Shown in pieces: positions 51,869 to 60,780 of a stretch of DNA of 64,000 nucleotides. Source of the DNA: Roseiarcus sp963784805 (GTDB taxonomy: Bacteria; Pseudomonadota; Alphaproteobacteria; Rhizobiales; Beijerinckiaceae); contig CAWASR010000025.1 in the NCBI GenBank assembly GCA_963784805.1, positions 1-64,000 of the forward strand. Reading direction: 5' to 3'. Position 1 is the first letter of the stretch. Every line of letters starts with the position of its first letter. The notes under the pieces are model-generated. The model saw nothing but the letters and a program-made list of their open reading frames with translations. It did no database searches and was not told the origin of the DNA. The translations under genes and the position numbers were made by a program.

Positions 51869-52684
51869 CTAAGCCCGCTTGGCCCTGAAGTTCGCTGGCC
51901 TCTTCTCCAGGAAGGCGCTGACGCCCTCGACATATTCGTCCGACGCGCCGGCCTCGCGCTGAAGATCGCGCTCCAAATCAAGCTGCGCGTCGAGGCTGGC
52001 GCCGGGCGAGGCGGCGAGCGCGCGCTTGATCAGCCCGAGGGCGTGGGTCGGCCCGTCGGCGAGGCGCTGGGCGAGCTCGCGCGCCGTTCCCATCAGCTCC
52101 TCGTCGTCGATCGCGCGATGGATCATGCCGCAGGCTTCAGCCTCGACCGCGCCGATCGGTTCGGCCAGCATCATCAGGGCGCGCGCGCGCGCGTCGCCGA
52201 CCAGGCGCGGCAGAAACCAGGTGCCGCCGGAGTCGGGCACAAGGCCGATGCGCGCGAAGGCCTGCAGGAACTTGGCCGATTTCGCCGCCAAGACGATGTC
52301 GCAGGCGAGCGCGACATTGGCGCCCGCGCCGGCCGCCCAGCCATTGACGGCGCATACGACCGGCTTGGGCAGCGCGCGCAGCGCGCGGACCAGCGGATTA
52401 TACCGTTTGTCGAGCGACTCGCCGAGGTCGGGGCGGCCCTGGCCGGGCGCGAGCCCGCGTTCGCTGAGATCTTGCCCGGCGCAGAAGCCCTTGCCGGCGC
52501 CCGTCAGCAGCAGGGCGCGGCATTGGTCGTCCGCCTCCGCCCGCGCGACCGCCGCCGCCAGCGCCGCGTGCAGGGCAGGGTTGAAGGCGTTAAGGCGCTC
52601 GGGCCGGTTCAGCGTCAGCGTCAGCACGCCCCTGTCGAGCGACTGCAACAGGACGGGCGGGGAAGCGTCGGCTGCCGGGTCCAA
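51869..52684 (-). CDS. paaG: 2-(1,2-epoxy-1,2-dihydrophenyl)acetyl-CoA isomerase PaaG
   Basis: Crotonase-fold enzyme (271 residues) converting the ring epoxide to the oxepin. Oxyanion-hole segments are GAGKGFCAGQDLSERG and VNGWAAGAGANVALACDI; the catalytic Asp sits in VPDSGGTWFLPRL. This combination points to PaaG rather than the hydratase PaaF. First gene on the minus strand from the divergent promoter shared with paaJ. Confidence 0.92.
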   Translation of the reverse strand: MDPAADASPPVLLQSLDRGVLTLTLNRPERLNAFNPALHAALAAAVARAEADDQCRALLLTGAGKGFCAGQDLSERGLAPGQGRPDLGESLDKRYNPLVRALRALPKPVVCAVNGWAAGAGANVALACDIVLAAKSAKFLQAFARIGLVPDSGGTWFLPRLVGDARARALMMLAEPIGAVEAEACGMIHRAIDDEELMGTARELAQRLADGPTHALGLIKRALAASPGASLDAQLDLERDLQREAGASDEYVEGVSAFLEKRPANFRAKRA

Positions 52685-52706
52685 TGGCGTCCTCCATGGC
52701 TGTATC

Positions 52707-52726
52707 CCGCCGTCGCGCGACGGCGG
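52707..52726. promoter_or_regulatory. Perfect 20-bp GC palindrome before paaG
   Basis: CCGCCGTCG and CGACGGCGG form nine-base arms around CG, 22 bp upstream of the paaG ATG in the divergent spacer. It could be an operator or a stem in the paaG leader covering the approach to the ribosome site. Confidence 0.5.
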
Positions 52727-52738
52727 CTTTCCCCAATA

Positions 52739-52758
52739 TTGACTGAACGCTTGGGCAA
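52739..52758. promoter_or_regulatory. Imperfect palindrome in the paaG/paaJ divergent promoter
   Basis: TTGACTGAAC and GCTTGGGCAA form an imperfect palindrome with 6 of 10 positions matching. TetR-type PaaR regulators bind sites built around GAACG...CGTTC-like halves, and TGAACG is present here. TTGACT could also be a -35 element. No regulator gene is nearby, so both readings are weak. Confidence 0.3.
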
Positions 52759-52915
52759 AAATAAAAGCCTAGGCATGGCCCTACGAACGGTCAAGGCAGG
52801 CGGTCAGCGCGGATCTTCGGCCCCGTCGCGAGGGCCGCAGCGAGCGCGCCAATGAGCCGTCGGCGTCGCAAGCCCGGCTGCGGCGCCGCTTCCCCCGTTT
52901 GAGTCCCCCTAAGCC

Positions 52916-54121
52916 ATGACCGCCGAAGCTTACATCTGCGACTATGTCCGCACCCCGATCGGGCGCTACGGCGGAGCGCTGGCGAATGTCAGAACCGACG
53001 ATCTCGCCGCGGCGCCGATTCGCGAGCTTGCGCGGCGGCATCCAGGCCTCGCGGAGCGGATCGAGGAGGTTGTCCTCGGCTGCGCCAATCAGGCGGGAGA
53101 GGACAATCGCAATCTCGCGCGCATGGCCTCGCTTCTGGCCGGCCTCGATGACGCCGTTCCGGCCGTGACGGTGAACCGGCTGTGCGCTTCGGGGATGGAC
53201 GCCGTCGCGGCGGCGGCCCGAGCGATCAAGGCGGGCGAGATCGAGCTTGCGGTCGCGGGCGGCGCCGAGTCGATGACCCGCGCGCCGCTGGTGATGGGCA
53301 AGGCCGAGGCCGCCTTCCAGCGCTCGGCGGAGATGTTCGACACCACCATCGGCTGGCGCTTCGTCAACCCGAGGATGAGGCGGCTCCACGGCGTCGATTC
53401 GATGCCCGAGACGGCCCAGAACGTCGCCGACGAATATGGCGTGTCGCGCGAGGATCAGGACGCCTTCGCGCTCCGCTCGCAGCAGCGCGCCGCCGCCGCC
53501 CAGGCGAACGGAGCGTTCGACGAGGAGATCTTCGCCATCGAGGTCAGGGACCGCAAGGGCGTCGCGACCCTTGTTTCCCGCGACGAGCATCCGCGTCCGC
53601 AAACCACTCTCGAGGCTCTGGCCAGGCTCGGCGGAATCGTTCGCGCCGACGCGAGCGTGACCGCGGGCAACGCCTCCGGCGTCAACGACGGCGCGGCGGC
53701 GTTGATCCTCGCGTCGGGCGACGCCGCCGAAGCGCATGGGCTGACCCCGATCGCGCGGATTCGCGGCTACGCCAGCGCCGGCGTTGCGCCGCGCCTGATG
53801 GGGGTCGGCCCAATCCCGGCGGTCAGGAAGCTGTGCGCGCGGCTCGGGCTCGCGCCCTCCGGGTTCGACGTGATCGAACTCAACGAGGCCTTCGCCTCGC
53901 AGGCGCTCGCTTGCCTGCGCGGGCTCGGGCTGCCGGACGACGCCGGGCACGTCAATCCGAACGGCGGGGCGATCGCGCTCGGTCACCCGCTCGGCATGTC
54001 TGGCGCCCGCATCGCCGGCGCCGCGGCGCTGGAACTCAAACGGCGCGGCGGGCGTTACGCCCTCGCCACGATGTGCGTCGGCGTCGGCCAGGGGGTCGCG
54101 TTGGCGTTGGAGCGGGTCTGA
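52916..54121 (+). CDS. paaJ: 3-oxoadipyl-CoA/3-oxo-5,6-dehydrosuberyl-CoA thiolase
   Basis: Terminal thiolase (401 residues) giving acetyl-CoA and succinyl-CoA from the phenylacetate, and potentially the beta-ketoadipate, pathway. Acylated Cys is in NRLCASGMDAV, His in NPNGGAIALGHPLG and the second Cys in MCVGVGQG. Its length and the DYVRTPIGRYGGAL start match PcaF/PaaJ rather than AtoB. Position divergent from paaG supports PaaJ; pcaF would be the alternative name. Confidence 0.9.
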   Translation: MTAEAYICDYVRTPIGRYGGALANVRTDDLAAAPIRELARRHPGLAERIEEVVLGCANQAGEDNRNLARMASLLAGLDDAVPAVTVNRLCASGMDAVAAAARAIKAGEIELAVAGGAESMTRAPLVMGKAEAAFQRSAEMFDTTIGWRFVNPRMRRLHGVDSMPETAQNVADEYGVSREDQDAFALRSQQRAAAAQANGAFDEEIFAIEVRDRKGVATLVSRDEHPRPQTTLEALARLGGIVRADASVTAGNASGVNDGAAALILASGDAAEAHGLTPIARIRGYASAGVAPRLMGVGPIPAVRKLCARLGLAPSGFDVIELNEAFASQALACLRGLGLPDDAGHVNPNGGAIALGHPLGMSGARIAGAAALELKRRGGRYALATMCVGVGQGVALALERV

Positions 54122-54312
54122 CGGCTCGCTGCGCCGCTCCGTTCGATCGTGCGTTGGAGACGATCGCCCAGGCGGGCGAGGGACCGCGCGCGTGTCCGAA
54201 AGGACGCCGCCGATCGTTGTGCTAGCGCTTTGGCCTTGATGGGAGGATATTGTCGCGAAATGGGGCCCTTCGGCCCCGCGCCGGGGCCGGACGGGCCAGG
54301 GAGAAACGGCTC

Positions 54313-54711
54313 ATGACGACGCCAAGTCACGCCACGCTGCGAAAGGTCACGCTTCACGCCGCCCGGTCGAAAGAGTTCCCGGAAGGCTCGATTCGGCACG
54401 GCTATGATTTCGTCGCCCCCCTGACCGAGGACGCCCGCATCGATCTCGAGGCCTGGAAGCAGCACCGCGGCGAATGTTTCGCCCACCGGTTCTGGGCCGA
54501 CGAGCCTTCGATGCGCGGCCTTCTCGTCCATCGCGCCGGCGGACGCGGCGGCTCGACCTGGGCTTTCGAATGGGACTCGGGCGCGGGCGACGTTGAGGAA
54601 TCGGGCTACCGCTTCGGCGACCACGCCTTCAAGGCCGGCGAGTACGTGTCGGTGGGCGAAGCCGACGGGCAGCTCCTGACCTTCCGGGTCGTCAAGGTCG
54701 GCAAGCCATGA
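54313..54711 (+). CDS. Conserved protein coupled to the D-LDH-like gene
   Basis: A 132-residue soluble protein with no signal peptide. It has HAARSKEFPEGSIRHGYDFV, CFAHRFWADEPSMRGLLVHR and WAFEWD, then SGYRFGDHAFKAGEYVSVGE, resembling a short conserved family whose function I do not know. The start at 54313 uses GGGAG upstream. Its stop overlaps the next ATG (ATGA), so production is tied to the flavoprotein. Confidence 0.75.
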   Translation: MTTPSHATLRKVTLHAARSKEFPEGSIRHGYDFVAPLTEDARIDLEAWKQHRGECFAHRFWADEPSMRGLLVHRAGGRGGSTWAFEWDSGAGDVEESGYRFGDHAFKAGEYVSVGEADGQLLTFRVVKVGKP

Positions 54712-56132
54712 CTGAACGTCCCTCCCCCGTCCGCAAGCGCGAAGGCCGCATGTCCAGCGATGCGGTCGAGGCGCTCAACGCGGCGCTGGCCGCCCGCTTC
54801 GGCAATCGCTTCACCGCCTCTCAGGCCATCCGAACCGCGCATGGGCATACCCTGACCTGGCTCGAAAACCAGCCGCCGGACGCGGTCGTGTTCGCCGAAA
54901 CAAGGGACGACGTGATCGACGCGGTGAAGCTCTGCGCCGCACACGACGCGCCGATCACGCCCTTCGGGACCGGCACCTCGCTCGAAGGCCACGTCAACGC
55001 GCCGCATGGCGGCCTCTCGCTCGACTGCTCGCGCATGAACGCGGTTCTCGCCGTCAACGCCGATGACCTCGACTGCGTGGTCGAGCCTGGCGTCACCCGC
55101 AAGCAGCTCAACGAGTATTTGCGCGACAGCGGCCTCTTCTTCCCGATCGATCCCGGCGCCGACGCCTCCCTCGGCGGCATGGCCGCAACGCGGGCCTCGG
55201 GCACCAACGCGGTGCGCTACGGCACGATGAAGGACCTGGTGCTGTCGCTCGGAATCGTCACCGCCGACGGCTCGTTCCTACGCACCGGTTCGCGGGCGAG
55301 AAAATCCTCGGCTGGCTATGACCTGACCCATCTCTTCGTCGGCGCTGAGGGCACGCTCGGGGTCATCGTCGAGATCGCGCTTCGCCTGTTCGGCATCCCG
55401 GAGGCGATCTCGGCCGGGACGTGTTCGTTTCCCGACGTTCGCTCCGCCTGCGACACAACGATCGAGACCATCCAGTCGGGCCTGCCAATCGCGCGCATCG
55501 AGCTGATCGACGCGCTTTCGGTCCGCGCATTCAACGCCTATGCGAAACTGTCCCTGCCCGGGCAGCCGATGCTGCTGGTGGAATTTCATGGAACCGAGCA
55601 AAGCGTCGCCGAGCAGGCGCGCCGCTTCGGCGAAATCGTCGCCGACCACGGCGGCGGCAATTTCATTTGGGCGACCAAGCCCGAGGACCGCACCAAACTC
55701 TGGCAGGCGCGCCATGACGGGTTCTGGGCTCTGATGACGCTGAGGCCCGGCGCGCGGCCCTTCGCCACCGACGCCTGCGTTCCGATCTCGCGCCTGGCCG
55801 ATTGCGTCGAGGAGACCCTCGCCGACATCGCGGCCAACGGCCTCGTCGCTCCGATCGTCGGTCATGTCGGAGACGGCAATTTTCATGTTAGCCCGCTCGT
55901 CGACATGTCGAACCCGGCCGAGATCGAGGCCGCGGAAGCCTTCGCCTCCCGACTCGCCCGCCGCGCCATCGCCATGGGCGGCACCTCGACCGGCGAGCAC
56001 GGCGTCGGCCAGAAGAAGATGGCCTATATGGAAGAAGAACATGGCCCCGCCGCCCTCGACCTGATGCGCCGCGTCAAAGCCTCGTTCGATCCGCAGAATC
56101 TGTTCAATCCAGGGAAGGTGTTTTACGCCTGA
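54708..56132 (+). CDS. FAD-binding oxidase, D-lactate dehydrogenase (cytochrome) type
   Basis: A 474-residue flavoprotein that oxidises a D-2-hydroxy acid, probably D-lactate, passing electrons to cytochrome c or quinone. PFGTGTSLEGHVNAPHGGLS and GLFFPIDPGADASLGGMAA bind FAD pyrophosphate; VGHVGDGNFHVSPLVD and GTSTGEHGVGQKKM carry the active-site and metal-binding His residues. Glycolate oxidase GlcD is the main alternative, but no glcEF genes follow. Start at the coupled ATG 54708; 54753 is possible. Confidence 0.87.
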   Translation: MTERPSPVRKREGRMSSDAVEALNAALAARFGNRFTASQAIRTAHGHTLTWLENQPPDAVVFAETRDDVIDAVKLCAAHDAPITPFGTGTSLEGHVNAPHGGLSLDCSRMNAVLAVNADDLDCVVEPGVTRKQLNEYLRDSGLFFPIDPGADASLGGMAATRASGTNAVRYGTMKDLVLSLGIVTADGSFLRTGSRARKSSAGYDLTHLFVGAEGTLGVIVEIALRLFGIPEAISAGTCSFPDVRSACDTTIETIQSGLPIARIELIDALSVRAFNAYAKLSLPGQPMLLVEFHGTEQSVAEQARRFGEIVADHGGGNFIWATKPEDRTKLWQARHDGFWALMTLRPGARPFATDACVPISRLADCVEETLADIAANGLVAPIVGHVGDGNFHVSPLVDMSNPAEIEAAEAFASRLARRAIAMGGTSTGEHGVGQKKMAYMEEEHGPAALDLMRRVKASFDPQNLFNPGKVFYA

Positions 56133-56193
56133 CGGGCGGCCGCTCGCGGGTGCGGAGCGGCTGGCCGGCGAGCCACATACAACGGCATATCCA

Positions 56194-56228
56194 AGTACAG
56201 GTACTCGATCACGAAAATGTGATTGACA
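56194..56228 (+). promoter_or_regulatory. Candidate promoter and inverted repeats before the LuxR-HTH gene
   Basis: AGTAC (56194-56198) pairs with GTACT (56201-56205), and ATCAC (56208-56212) with GTGAT (56219-56223). A consensus -35 TTGACA follows at 56223-56228, overlapping the last arm; no good -10 is seen at the right spacing. The stretch is AT-rich compared with both sides. Confidence 0.35.
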
Positions 56229-56307
56229 TACCCCTCAGGCCCGCTCAGTTTCGCGTTAGCGCGACGTCAGCTTGGTTCTGACCGGCGCGCGGGGCAGGGG
56301 GGTCGAC

Positions 56308-57027
56308 ATGGACGATGTCGTCGCCGCATCCGTCGCTGACATGACCAATCATGTCGTCGCGACATCGCTGGACCCGACAAAGCGGGCCGAATTGCTGAGA
56401 GCGATCAGCTACGCGGCGCCGGCGCTCGCGGTGCTGGATCGGCTGACGAGGGGCGTGATCTTCGTCGGTCAGGACAAGCGCTCGCGCTACACGAATCCCG
56501 CGGCCTCGCTCATTTTCTCCGAGGCTGACGGATTGTCCCTCGATCATTGCGGCCATTGCCGAACGGCGAGCGCCTCCGAGCAAAGGGCTCTCGACCGGCT
56601 GCTGGCCGTCGCGATCCGCGGCCGAATGCAGCCGGAGCCACACGGACCTCTGCCTGTGAGCGGCGGCGCCATGACGGTTATGCGGCCGTCGGGGAGGCGG
56701 CCGTATGGGCTGGTCGTCGCGCCGATGCCGTCGCCGCAGTTCGGACTGAACGCCGATCACATCGCCGCCGCCGTCCTCATCACCGACCCGGAGTCGGAGA
56801 TGGCCGTCCAGCGCGATCTTTTGCGCGTTCTTTATCGGTTGTCCGACAAGGAGGCCCAGTTGGCGATCAGGCTTTCCGCCGGAGAGAGACTGGAGAGCGC
56901 GGCCAGGGGCCTCGGGATCACCTATCAGACCGCCCGTTCCTACCTGAAGGCGGTCTTCGCCAAGCTCGGCGTCAACCGCCAGGTCGAACTTGCGAGCGTG
57001 GTCCGAAGACTGGAAGCGACCGGATGA
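56308..57027 (+). CDS. LuxR-type HTH regulator with a PAS-like sensor half
   Basis: A 239-residue transcription factor. The C-terminal HTH is clear: LSDKEAQLAIRLSAGERLES, AARGLGITYQTARSYLKAVF and KLGVNRQVELASVV. The N-terminal half (residues 35-165) resembles a PAS-like sensor, not an autoinducer-binding domain, so it is not the missing LuxR partner of luxI. It has a CGHC motif (Cys81, Cys84), the form found in thiol-disulphide proteins, which may sense redox state or bind metal. The ATG at 56308 has a G-rich site upstream. Confidence 0.82.
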   Translation: MDDVVAASVADMTNHVVATSLDPTKRAELLRAISYAAPALAVLDRLTRGVIFVGQDKRSRYTNPAASLIFSEADGLSLDHCGHCRTASASEQRALDRLLAVAIRGRMQPEPHGPLPVSGGAMTVMRPSGRRPYGLVVAPMPSPQFGLNADHIAAAVLITDPESEMAVQRDLLRVLYRLSDKEAQLAIRLSAGERLESAARGLGITYQTARSYLKAVFAKLGVNRQVELASVVRRLEATG

Positions 57028-57503
57028 CATGTGCCCGCCGCCGGGCCGTCGCACGGCAGCGCAGCGGCGTGGCGAACCCGGAATGAAAGAGAGAGGCGGC
57101 GCGAGACGGCTCTATTTGCAATTGCGTAGGTAAATGGTCATTGCCTGCGAGTAATAACATGTCCTGTTAGATTGCGCGACTCGCCTCAAACGGAACCTCC
57201 TTACCTATTATATTTTGCTTTTATTCCCCGGTGTAACGAATTTCAGAGATACAATCACACAACACTGGTGGAAATCTATGATTTCCTCAATTTTCGTCCT
57301 GTCCCAGCGTCAAGGTGGAGACTACCCATAGCGAGCGGCTCTCCGCTACCCGCATTTGAGGGGTGTGCGCCAACGAACGACCCTGCGGGACCCCACGCCT
57401 GCCGGGGCAAGCGCAAGGCCGAGTGGACATCAATGCCGTGCGGCGCCGCGTCAGCTTGGGGTCGGCGCCGCGTCGGCTTCCGTTCCGATCGGGGCGCGGC
57501 CCG
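57028..57503. other. Intergenic region with an AT-rich core
   Basis: About 475 bp between the 3' ends of the HTH regulator and the GGDEF/EAL gene. The part around 57110-57300 is far more AT-rich than the genome. A plus-strand frame from 57172 has no ribosome site and is not called. No repeat, tRNA or terminator stem was found. Confidence 0.45.
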
Positions 57504-59498
57504 TCAGGCGACGTCGCGCTCGAGGCCGCCCGCGCCGGAAATGATCTCCGCCAGTGCGTCGGCGCTCTGGGGCCGGGCGAAATAGTCGCCCTGGGCCAAC
57601 GGGCACCTGACCAGCCGCAAGAACTCCAATTGCGCCTCGGTCTCGATTCCCTCGGCGACGACGGTCAGGTCCAGCGTTCGCGCCAGATGGACGATCGCTT
57701 GCACGATCGCTCCGCTCTTGGGGTCGAACGGCAGGTCGGCGACGAACGAGCGCTCTATCTTAACCCCGCTGACCGGCAGGCGCCGGATGCGGTCGAACGA
57801 GGAGAAACCGGTTCCGAAGTCGTCGATGACGATCGAGACGCCAATGTCGGCCAGCCGTTCGAGAGCGGCCGGAATCGCGTCCGCGCCGCCGAACAAAGCC
57901 GATTCAGTGATTTCGACCTCCAGTCTGCGCTCCGGCAGGCGGGTCTGGCGCAAGGCCGATTCGATCATCCGCGCGATCGAATGGTCGCAAAACTGCTGGG
58001 CCGACACGTTGACCGCGACCCGCACGTGCTCGGGCCAGCGCATCGCCTCGGCGCAGGCTTTGAGCATGATCCACTCGCCGAGTTCGTGCACAGCGCCGGT
58101 CTGTTCCGCGATGGCGATGAATTGGGTCGGCGAAATGAGGCCGCGGCGCGGATGGCGCCAGCGCACCAGCGCCTCGCAGGCCTCGACGCGGCTGGAGTCG
58201 AGCGAGCGAATCGGCTGAAACTCGAGGAAGAACTCGGCCCGGCCGACGGCGCCACTGAGATCGTGGGCCAGTTCGCGCTGCTCTTGCGCCTCGCGATCCT
58301 CCGCCGCGCTGTAGAAATGCGCGCCGTCGCCGCGGGCGCGCTTGGCCTTGTTGAGGGCGGCCCCGGCGTGACCGATGAGCGCGCCGGCGTCCTCGCCGTC
58401 AGAGGGAGCCAGCGCGATCCCGATGTGGGCCCGGCACAACGCCGGCGCGCCGTCCAGGGTGAACGGGGCCTCGAAAAATCGGGCGATTTGATCCGCCCGT
58501 TTCGCCGCGCCGGCCGCATCGACGGCGCCGCGCGCGATGAAGGCGAATTCGTCGTCGCCGAGCCGCGCGACCAACTCCCGGTCGCGCGCCGCGCCGGCGA
58601 GCCTGCCGGCGACCTGGCGCAAAAGATGGTCTCCCGCCTGACGCCCGAGTCGGTCGTTGAGGCCCTTGAAATCGACGAGATCGACGAGGAAGAGCGCGAA
58701 CCTTTCGCCATAGTGATCGAGACGCCGAAAGGAGGCCGCGACCGCCGTCTCGAGCGCCATCCGGTTGGGGAGGCCGGTCAGCCGATCATGCCGGGCCGCT
58801 GCTTCCGCGCGCGCCTGTCCCAGGACGCGATCGGCGAATTGGCGTCCATGCGCGACGACGCCCCGCAACAGAATCGCCACATAACTGAAGATCAGCGGCG
58901 CTACGAGGTAGTCGATCGGGCCGTGAGCGCCCCGGAATATCCCGCCGAAACTGCCGGCGGCGACGACCAATACGAAGACGACCGCCGCTTCCGGCAGCGC
59001 CGCCAGGACGAACGCCCCGCCCGCCAACATGCCGATCGAGACGCAGGCGACGATCAGTTCATCAGGCTTGCCCGCGTCGAAGAACAGCATCGGCGCCGCG
59101 CCCCAAATCGCGCCGAGCAGGCCTGCGTGAACGATGGCCCTGCGAACCGCTTCGCGGCCGGCCGAATGGCGAGGCGAGGAACGGCGTCGGACGGAATGGC
59201 GTCGCGCCGCGTGCGCCAGGTAGAGGAACAGGGCGCTGAACCAGAGGTAGGGCGTCGCCGAGAGCGGCCTGAAGCTCAGCGCCGCGAGCAGCACGATGGC
59301 GTTGAAGACATTGGCCGCGATCGTCAGCGCGCCATAGCGCGTGATCGAGGAAAGCTGGGCGGCGCGCAGGCGCGCGGCGTCCTCTTCGCTGCAGGGACGC
59401 GAGCGCAGGAAAGCGCAGCCGCTGAGCAATGCCGCCGCGGCGGGGCGGCCAGAGCGGAGCCGAGACCAGAGGCGCGCCAAATCGAGCCCGGTTTCCAA
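57504..59498 (-). CDS. Membrane GGDEF-EAL protein, likely c-di-GMP phosphodiesterase
   Basis: A 664-residue inner-membrane signalling protein. About six membrane segments occupy residues 55-215. The GGDEF domain (residues 235-395) begins with HDRLTGLPNRMALE but has the degenerate signature RLGDDEF in place of GGDEF, so cyclase activity is doubtful. The EAL domain (410-655) is intact: ACEALVRWRHP, VNVSAQQF, ITESALF, IDDFGTGFSSF and AEGIETEAQ all carry their metal or catalytic residues. Probably hydrolyses c-di-GMP with the GGDEF half as regulator. Confidence 0.93.
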   Translation of the reverse strand: METGLDLARLWSRLRSGRPAAAALLSGCAFLRSRPCSEEDAARLRAAQLSSITRYGALTIAANVFNAIVLLAALSFRPLSATPYLWFSALFLYLAHAARRHSVRRRSSPRHSAGREAVRRAIVHAGLLGAIWGAAPMLFFDAGKPDELIVACVSIGMLAGGAFVLAALPEAAVVFVLVVAAGSFGGIFRGAHGPIDYLVAPLIFSYVAILLRGVVAHGRQFADRVLGQARAEAAARHDRLTGLPNRMALETAVAASFRRLDHYGERFALFLVDLVDFKGLNDRLGRQAGDHLLRQVAGRLAGAARDRELVARLGDDEFAFIARGAVDAAGAAKRADQIARFFEAPFTLDGAPALCRAHIGIALAPSDGEDAGALIGHAGAALNKAKRARGDGAHFYSAAEDREAQEQRELAHDLSGAVGRAEFFLEFQPIRSLDSSRVEACEALVRWRHPRRGLISPTQFIAIAEQTGAVHELGEWIMLKACAEAMRWPEHVRVAVNVSAQQFCDHSIARMIESALRQTRLPERRLEVEITESALFGGADAIPAALERLADIGVSIVIDDFGTGFSSFDRIRRLPVSGVKIERSFVADLPFDPKSGAIVQAIVHLARTLDLTVVAEGIETEAQLEFLRLVRCPLAQGDYFARPQSADALAEIISGAGGLERDVA

Positions 59499-59711
59499 AT
59501 CAGGTCTCTCAGTTTACCCATATCCTGCTATCGTATGGTAATCGACCACGACACGATGAATGCAGGATAAAGGCTTTATAGAGAACAGCTTTGGCCTCGA
59601 CTTAGAGTTAATATTACGTATTTGTCATTTTAAATAGCTAACAGAGGACCGCCTGGCCTGCCGCAACGTCATCATTGACTGCAGGATAACAGAATAAACC
59701 GAACGATTGAG
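59499..59711. other. AT-rich spacer with a repeated GCAGGATA word
   Basis: Upstream of the EAL gene and beyond the nudC 3' end. TATCCTGC at 59521-59528 is an inverted copy of GCAGGATA at 59562-59569, and a direct copy TGCAGGATAA recurs at 59680-59689. No coding frame is seen. Confidence 0.5.
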
Positions 59712-60723
59712 CTACGAATTGGGTGTGGTCCAGTCGGCGCTCGCTCCAGATTCGCTTCCCTTGTAGGCCCAATGTTTCAGCAGATGATGCGCGATCGCCA
59801 TCGGCGCCGGCGCGATCAAGCCGTCGGGGTGGCGCCGTTCGATCAGGGCCAGGATTTCCTCACGGGGGAACCAACGGGCGTCCTCGAGTTCGACCTGGTC
59901 GACCGCGAGCGTTCGGCTTCGAGCCTGCGCAAAGCAGCCGATCATCAGGGACGAGGGAAACGGCCAGGGCTGGGACGTAAAGTAACGCACTTCGCCGCAG
60001 GCGACGCCCGCCTCCTCCTGGATCTCCCGCCGGACCGCCGCTTCGATCGTTTCGCCCGGCTCGAGAAAGCCGGCCAGCGCCGAATACATCCGCTTCGGGA
60101 AGCGGGGCTGACGACCGAGGAGGCATGCGTCGGCCTCGATCGCGAGCATGATGACGACCGGATCGGAGCGCGGGAAATGCTGGGTCCTGCAGGCCGTGCA
60201 TTCGCGCCGCCAGCCCGCAGCCGCGGCGACGTTTTTCGCCCCGCACTTCGAGCAAAAGCCGCGGCGGGCGTGCCAGTCCATAAGCGCCTTGGCGGTCGCC
60301 AGCATGCTGGCCTGTTCGGGCGGCACCAGGCCGCCGAGCGCGATCGAGCGCAGATCGACGAGTTTCAAATCCTCGCGTCCGGGGATGATCAGGACCCGCC
60401 GGTCGAAAAAGCCGTCGCTCGCGTCGGCCCTCTCCTCGACCGCCTCATCATGGAGGAGGGCCGCGAACACTGGCGCTTTGTCCGGTAAGAGGCCGAGCAG
60501 CGCCTCGAACTCGCGCCCCGCCCAGCGCCTCGATCTCGGCCAGCGGCAGCAGCGCGTCAAGCCCGGTTGCGCGCTCGAACAGCACCGGCATGTCGCGCGC
60601 GACCAGGATCGCTCGCGCGTCGGCGCGGGCGCGCAGACGGGCGATCTCGGCGGCGTCCTCGCGCCGGTAGGACGCGCGATCCAGCGGATCGGCGACGAAG
60701 GCGAGACCATCGAGCGTCGTCAA
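59712..60723 (-). pseudogene. nudC: NADH pyrophosphatase NudC, broken by a frameshift
   Basis: NudC splits NAD(H) and removes NAD caps from RNA. The N-terminal part is read from the ATG at 60723 (MTTLDGLAFVADPLDR ... LLPLAEIEALGG), then the frame must shift to continue with REFEALLGLLPDKAPVFAAL. The break lies at the CCCC run 60516-60519; one base less would restore the frame. Downstream everything is intact: the zinc ribbon (CSKCG...CTAC), the Nudix box GFLEPGETIEAAVRREIQEE and the family SQPWPFPSSL. Either a recent pseudogene or a sequencing error; ribosomes could also start internally and make a truncated enzyme. Confidence 0.75.
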
Positions 60724-60780
60724 GGCCGGTTCTCTCCTTTGGCCGCGAACCGACGGCCAATCCGCCGCCGAAACGCCGGC

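Noticed and set aside
56308..57027. LuxR-HTH gene as the missing partner of luxI
   Set aside because: It lacks an autoinducer-binding domain and lies 36 kb away; only the DNA-binding half is LuxR-like.
57363..59570. 735-codon plus-strand frame opposite the EAL gene
   Set aside because: Shadow; the minus-strand GGDEF/EAL motifs are unambiguous.
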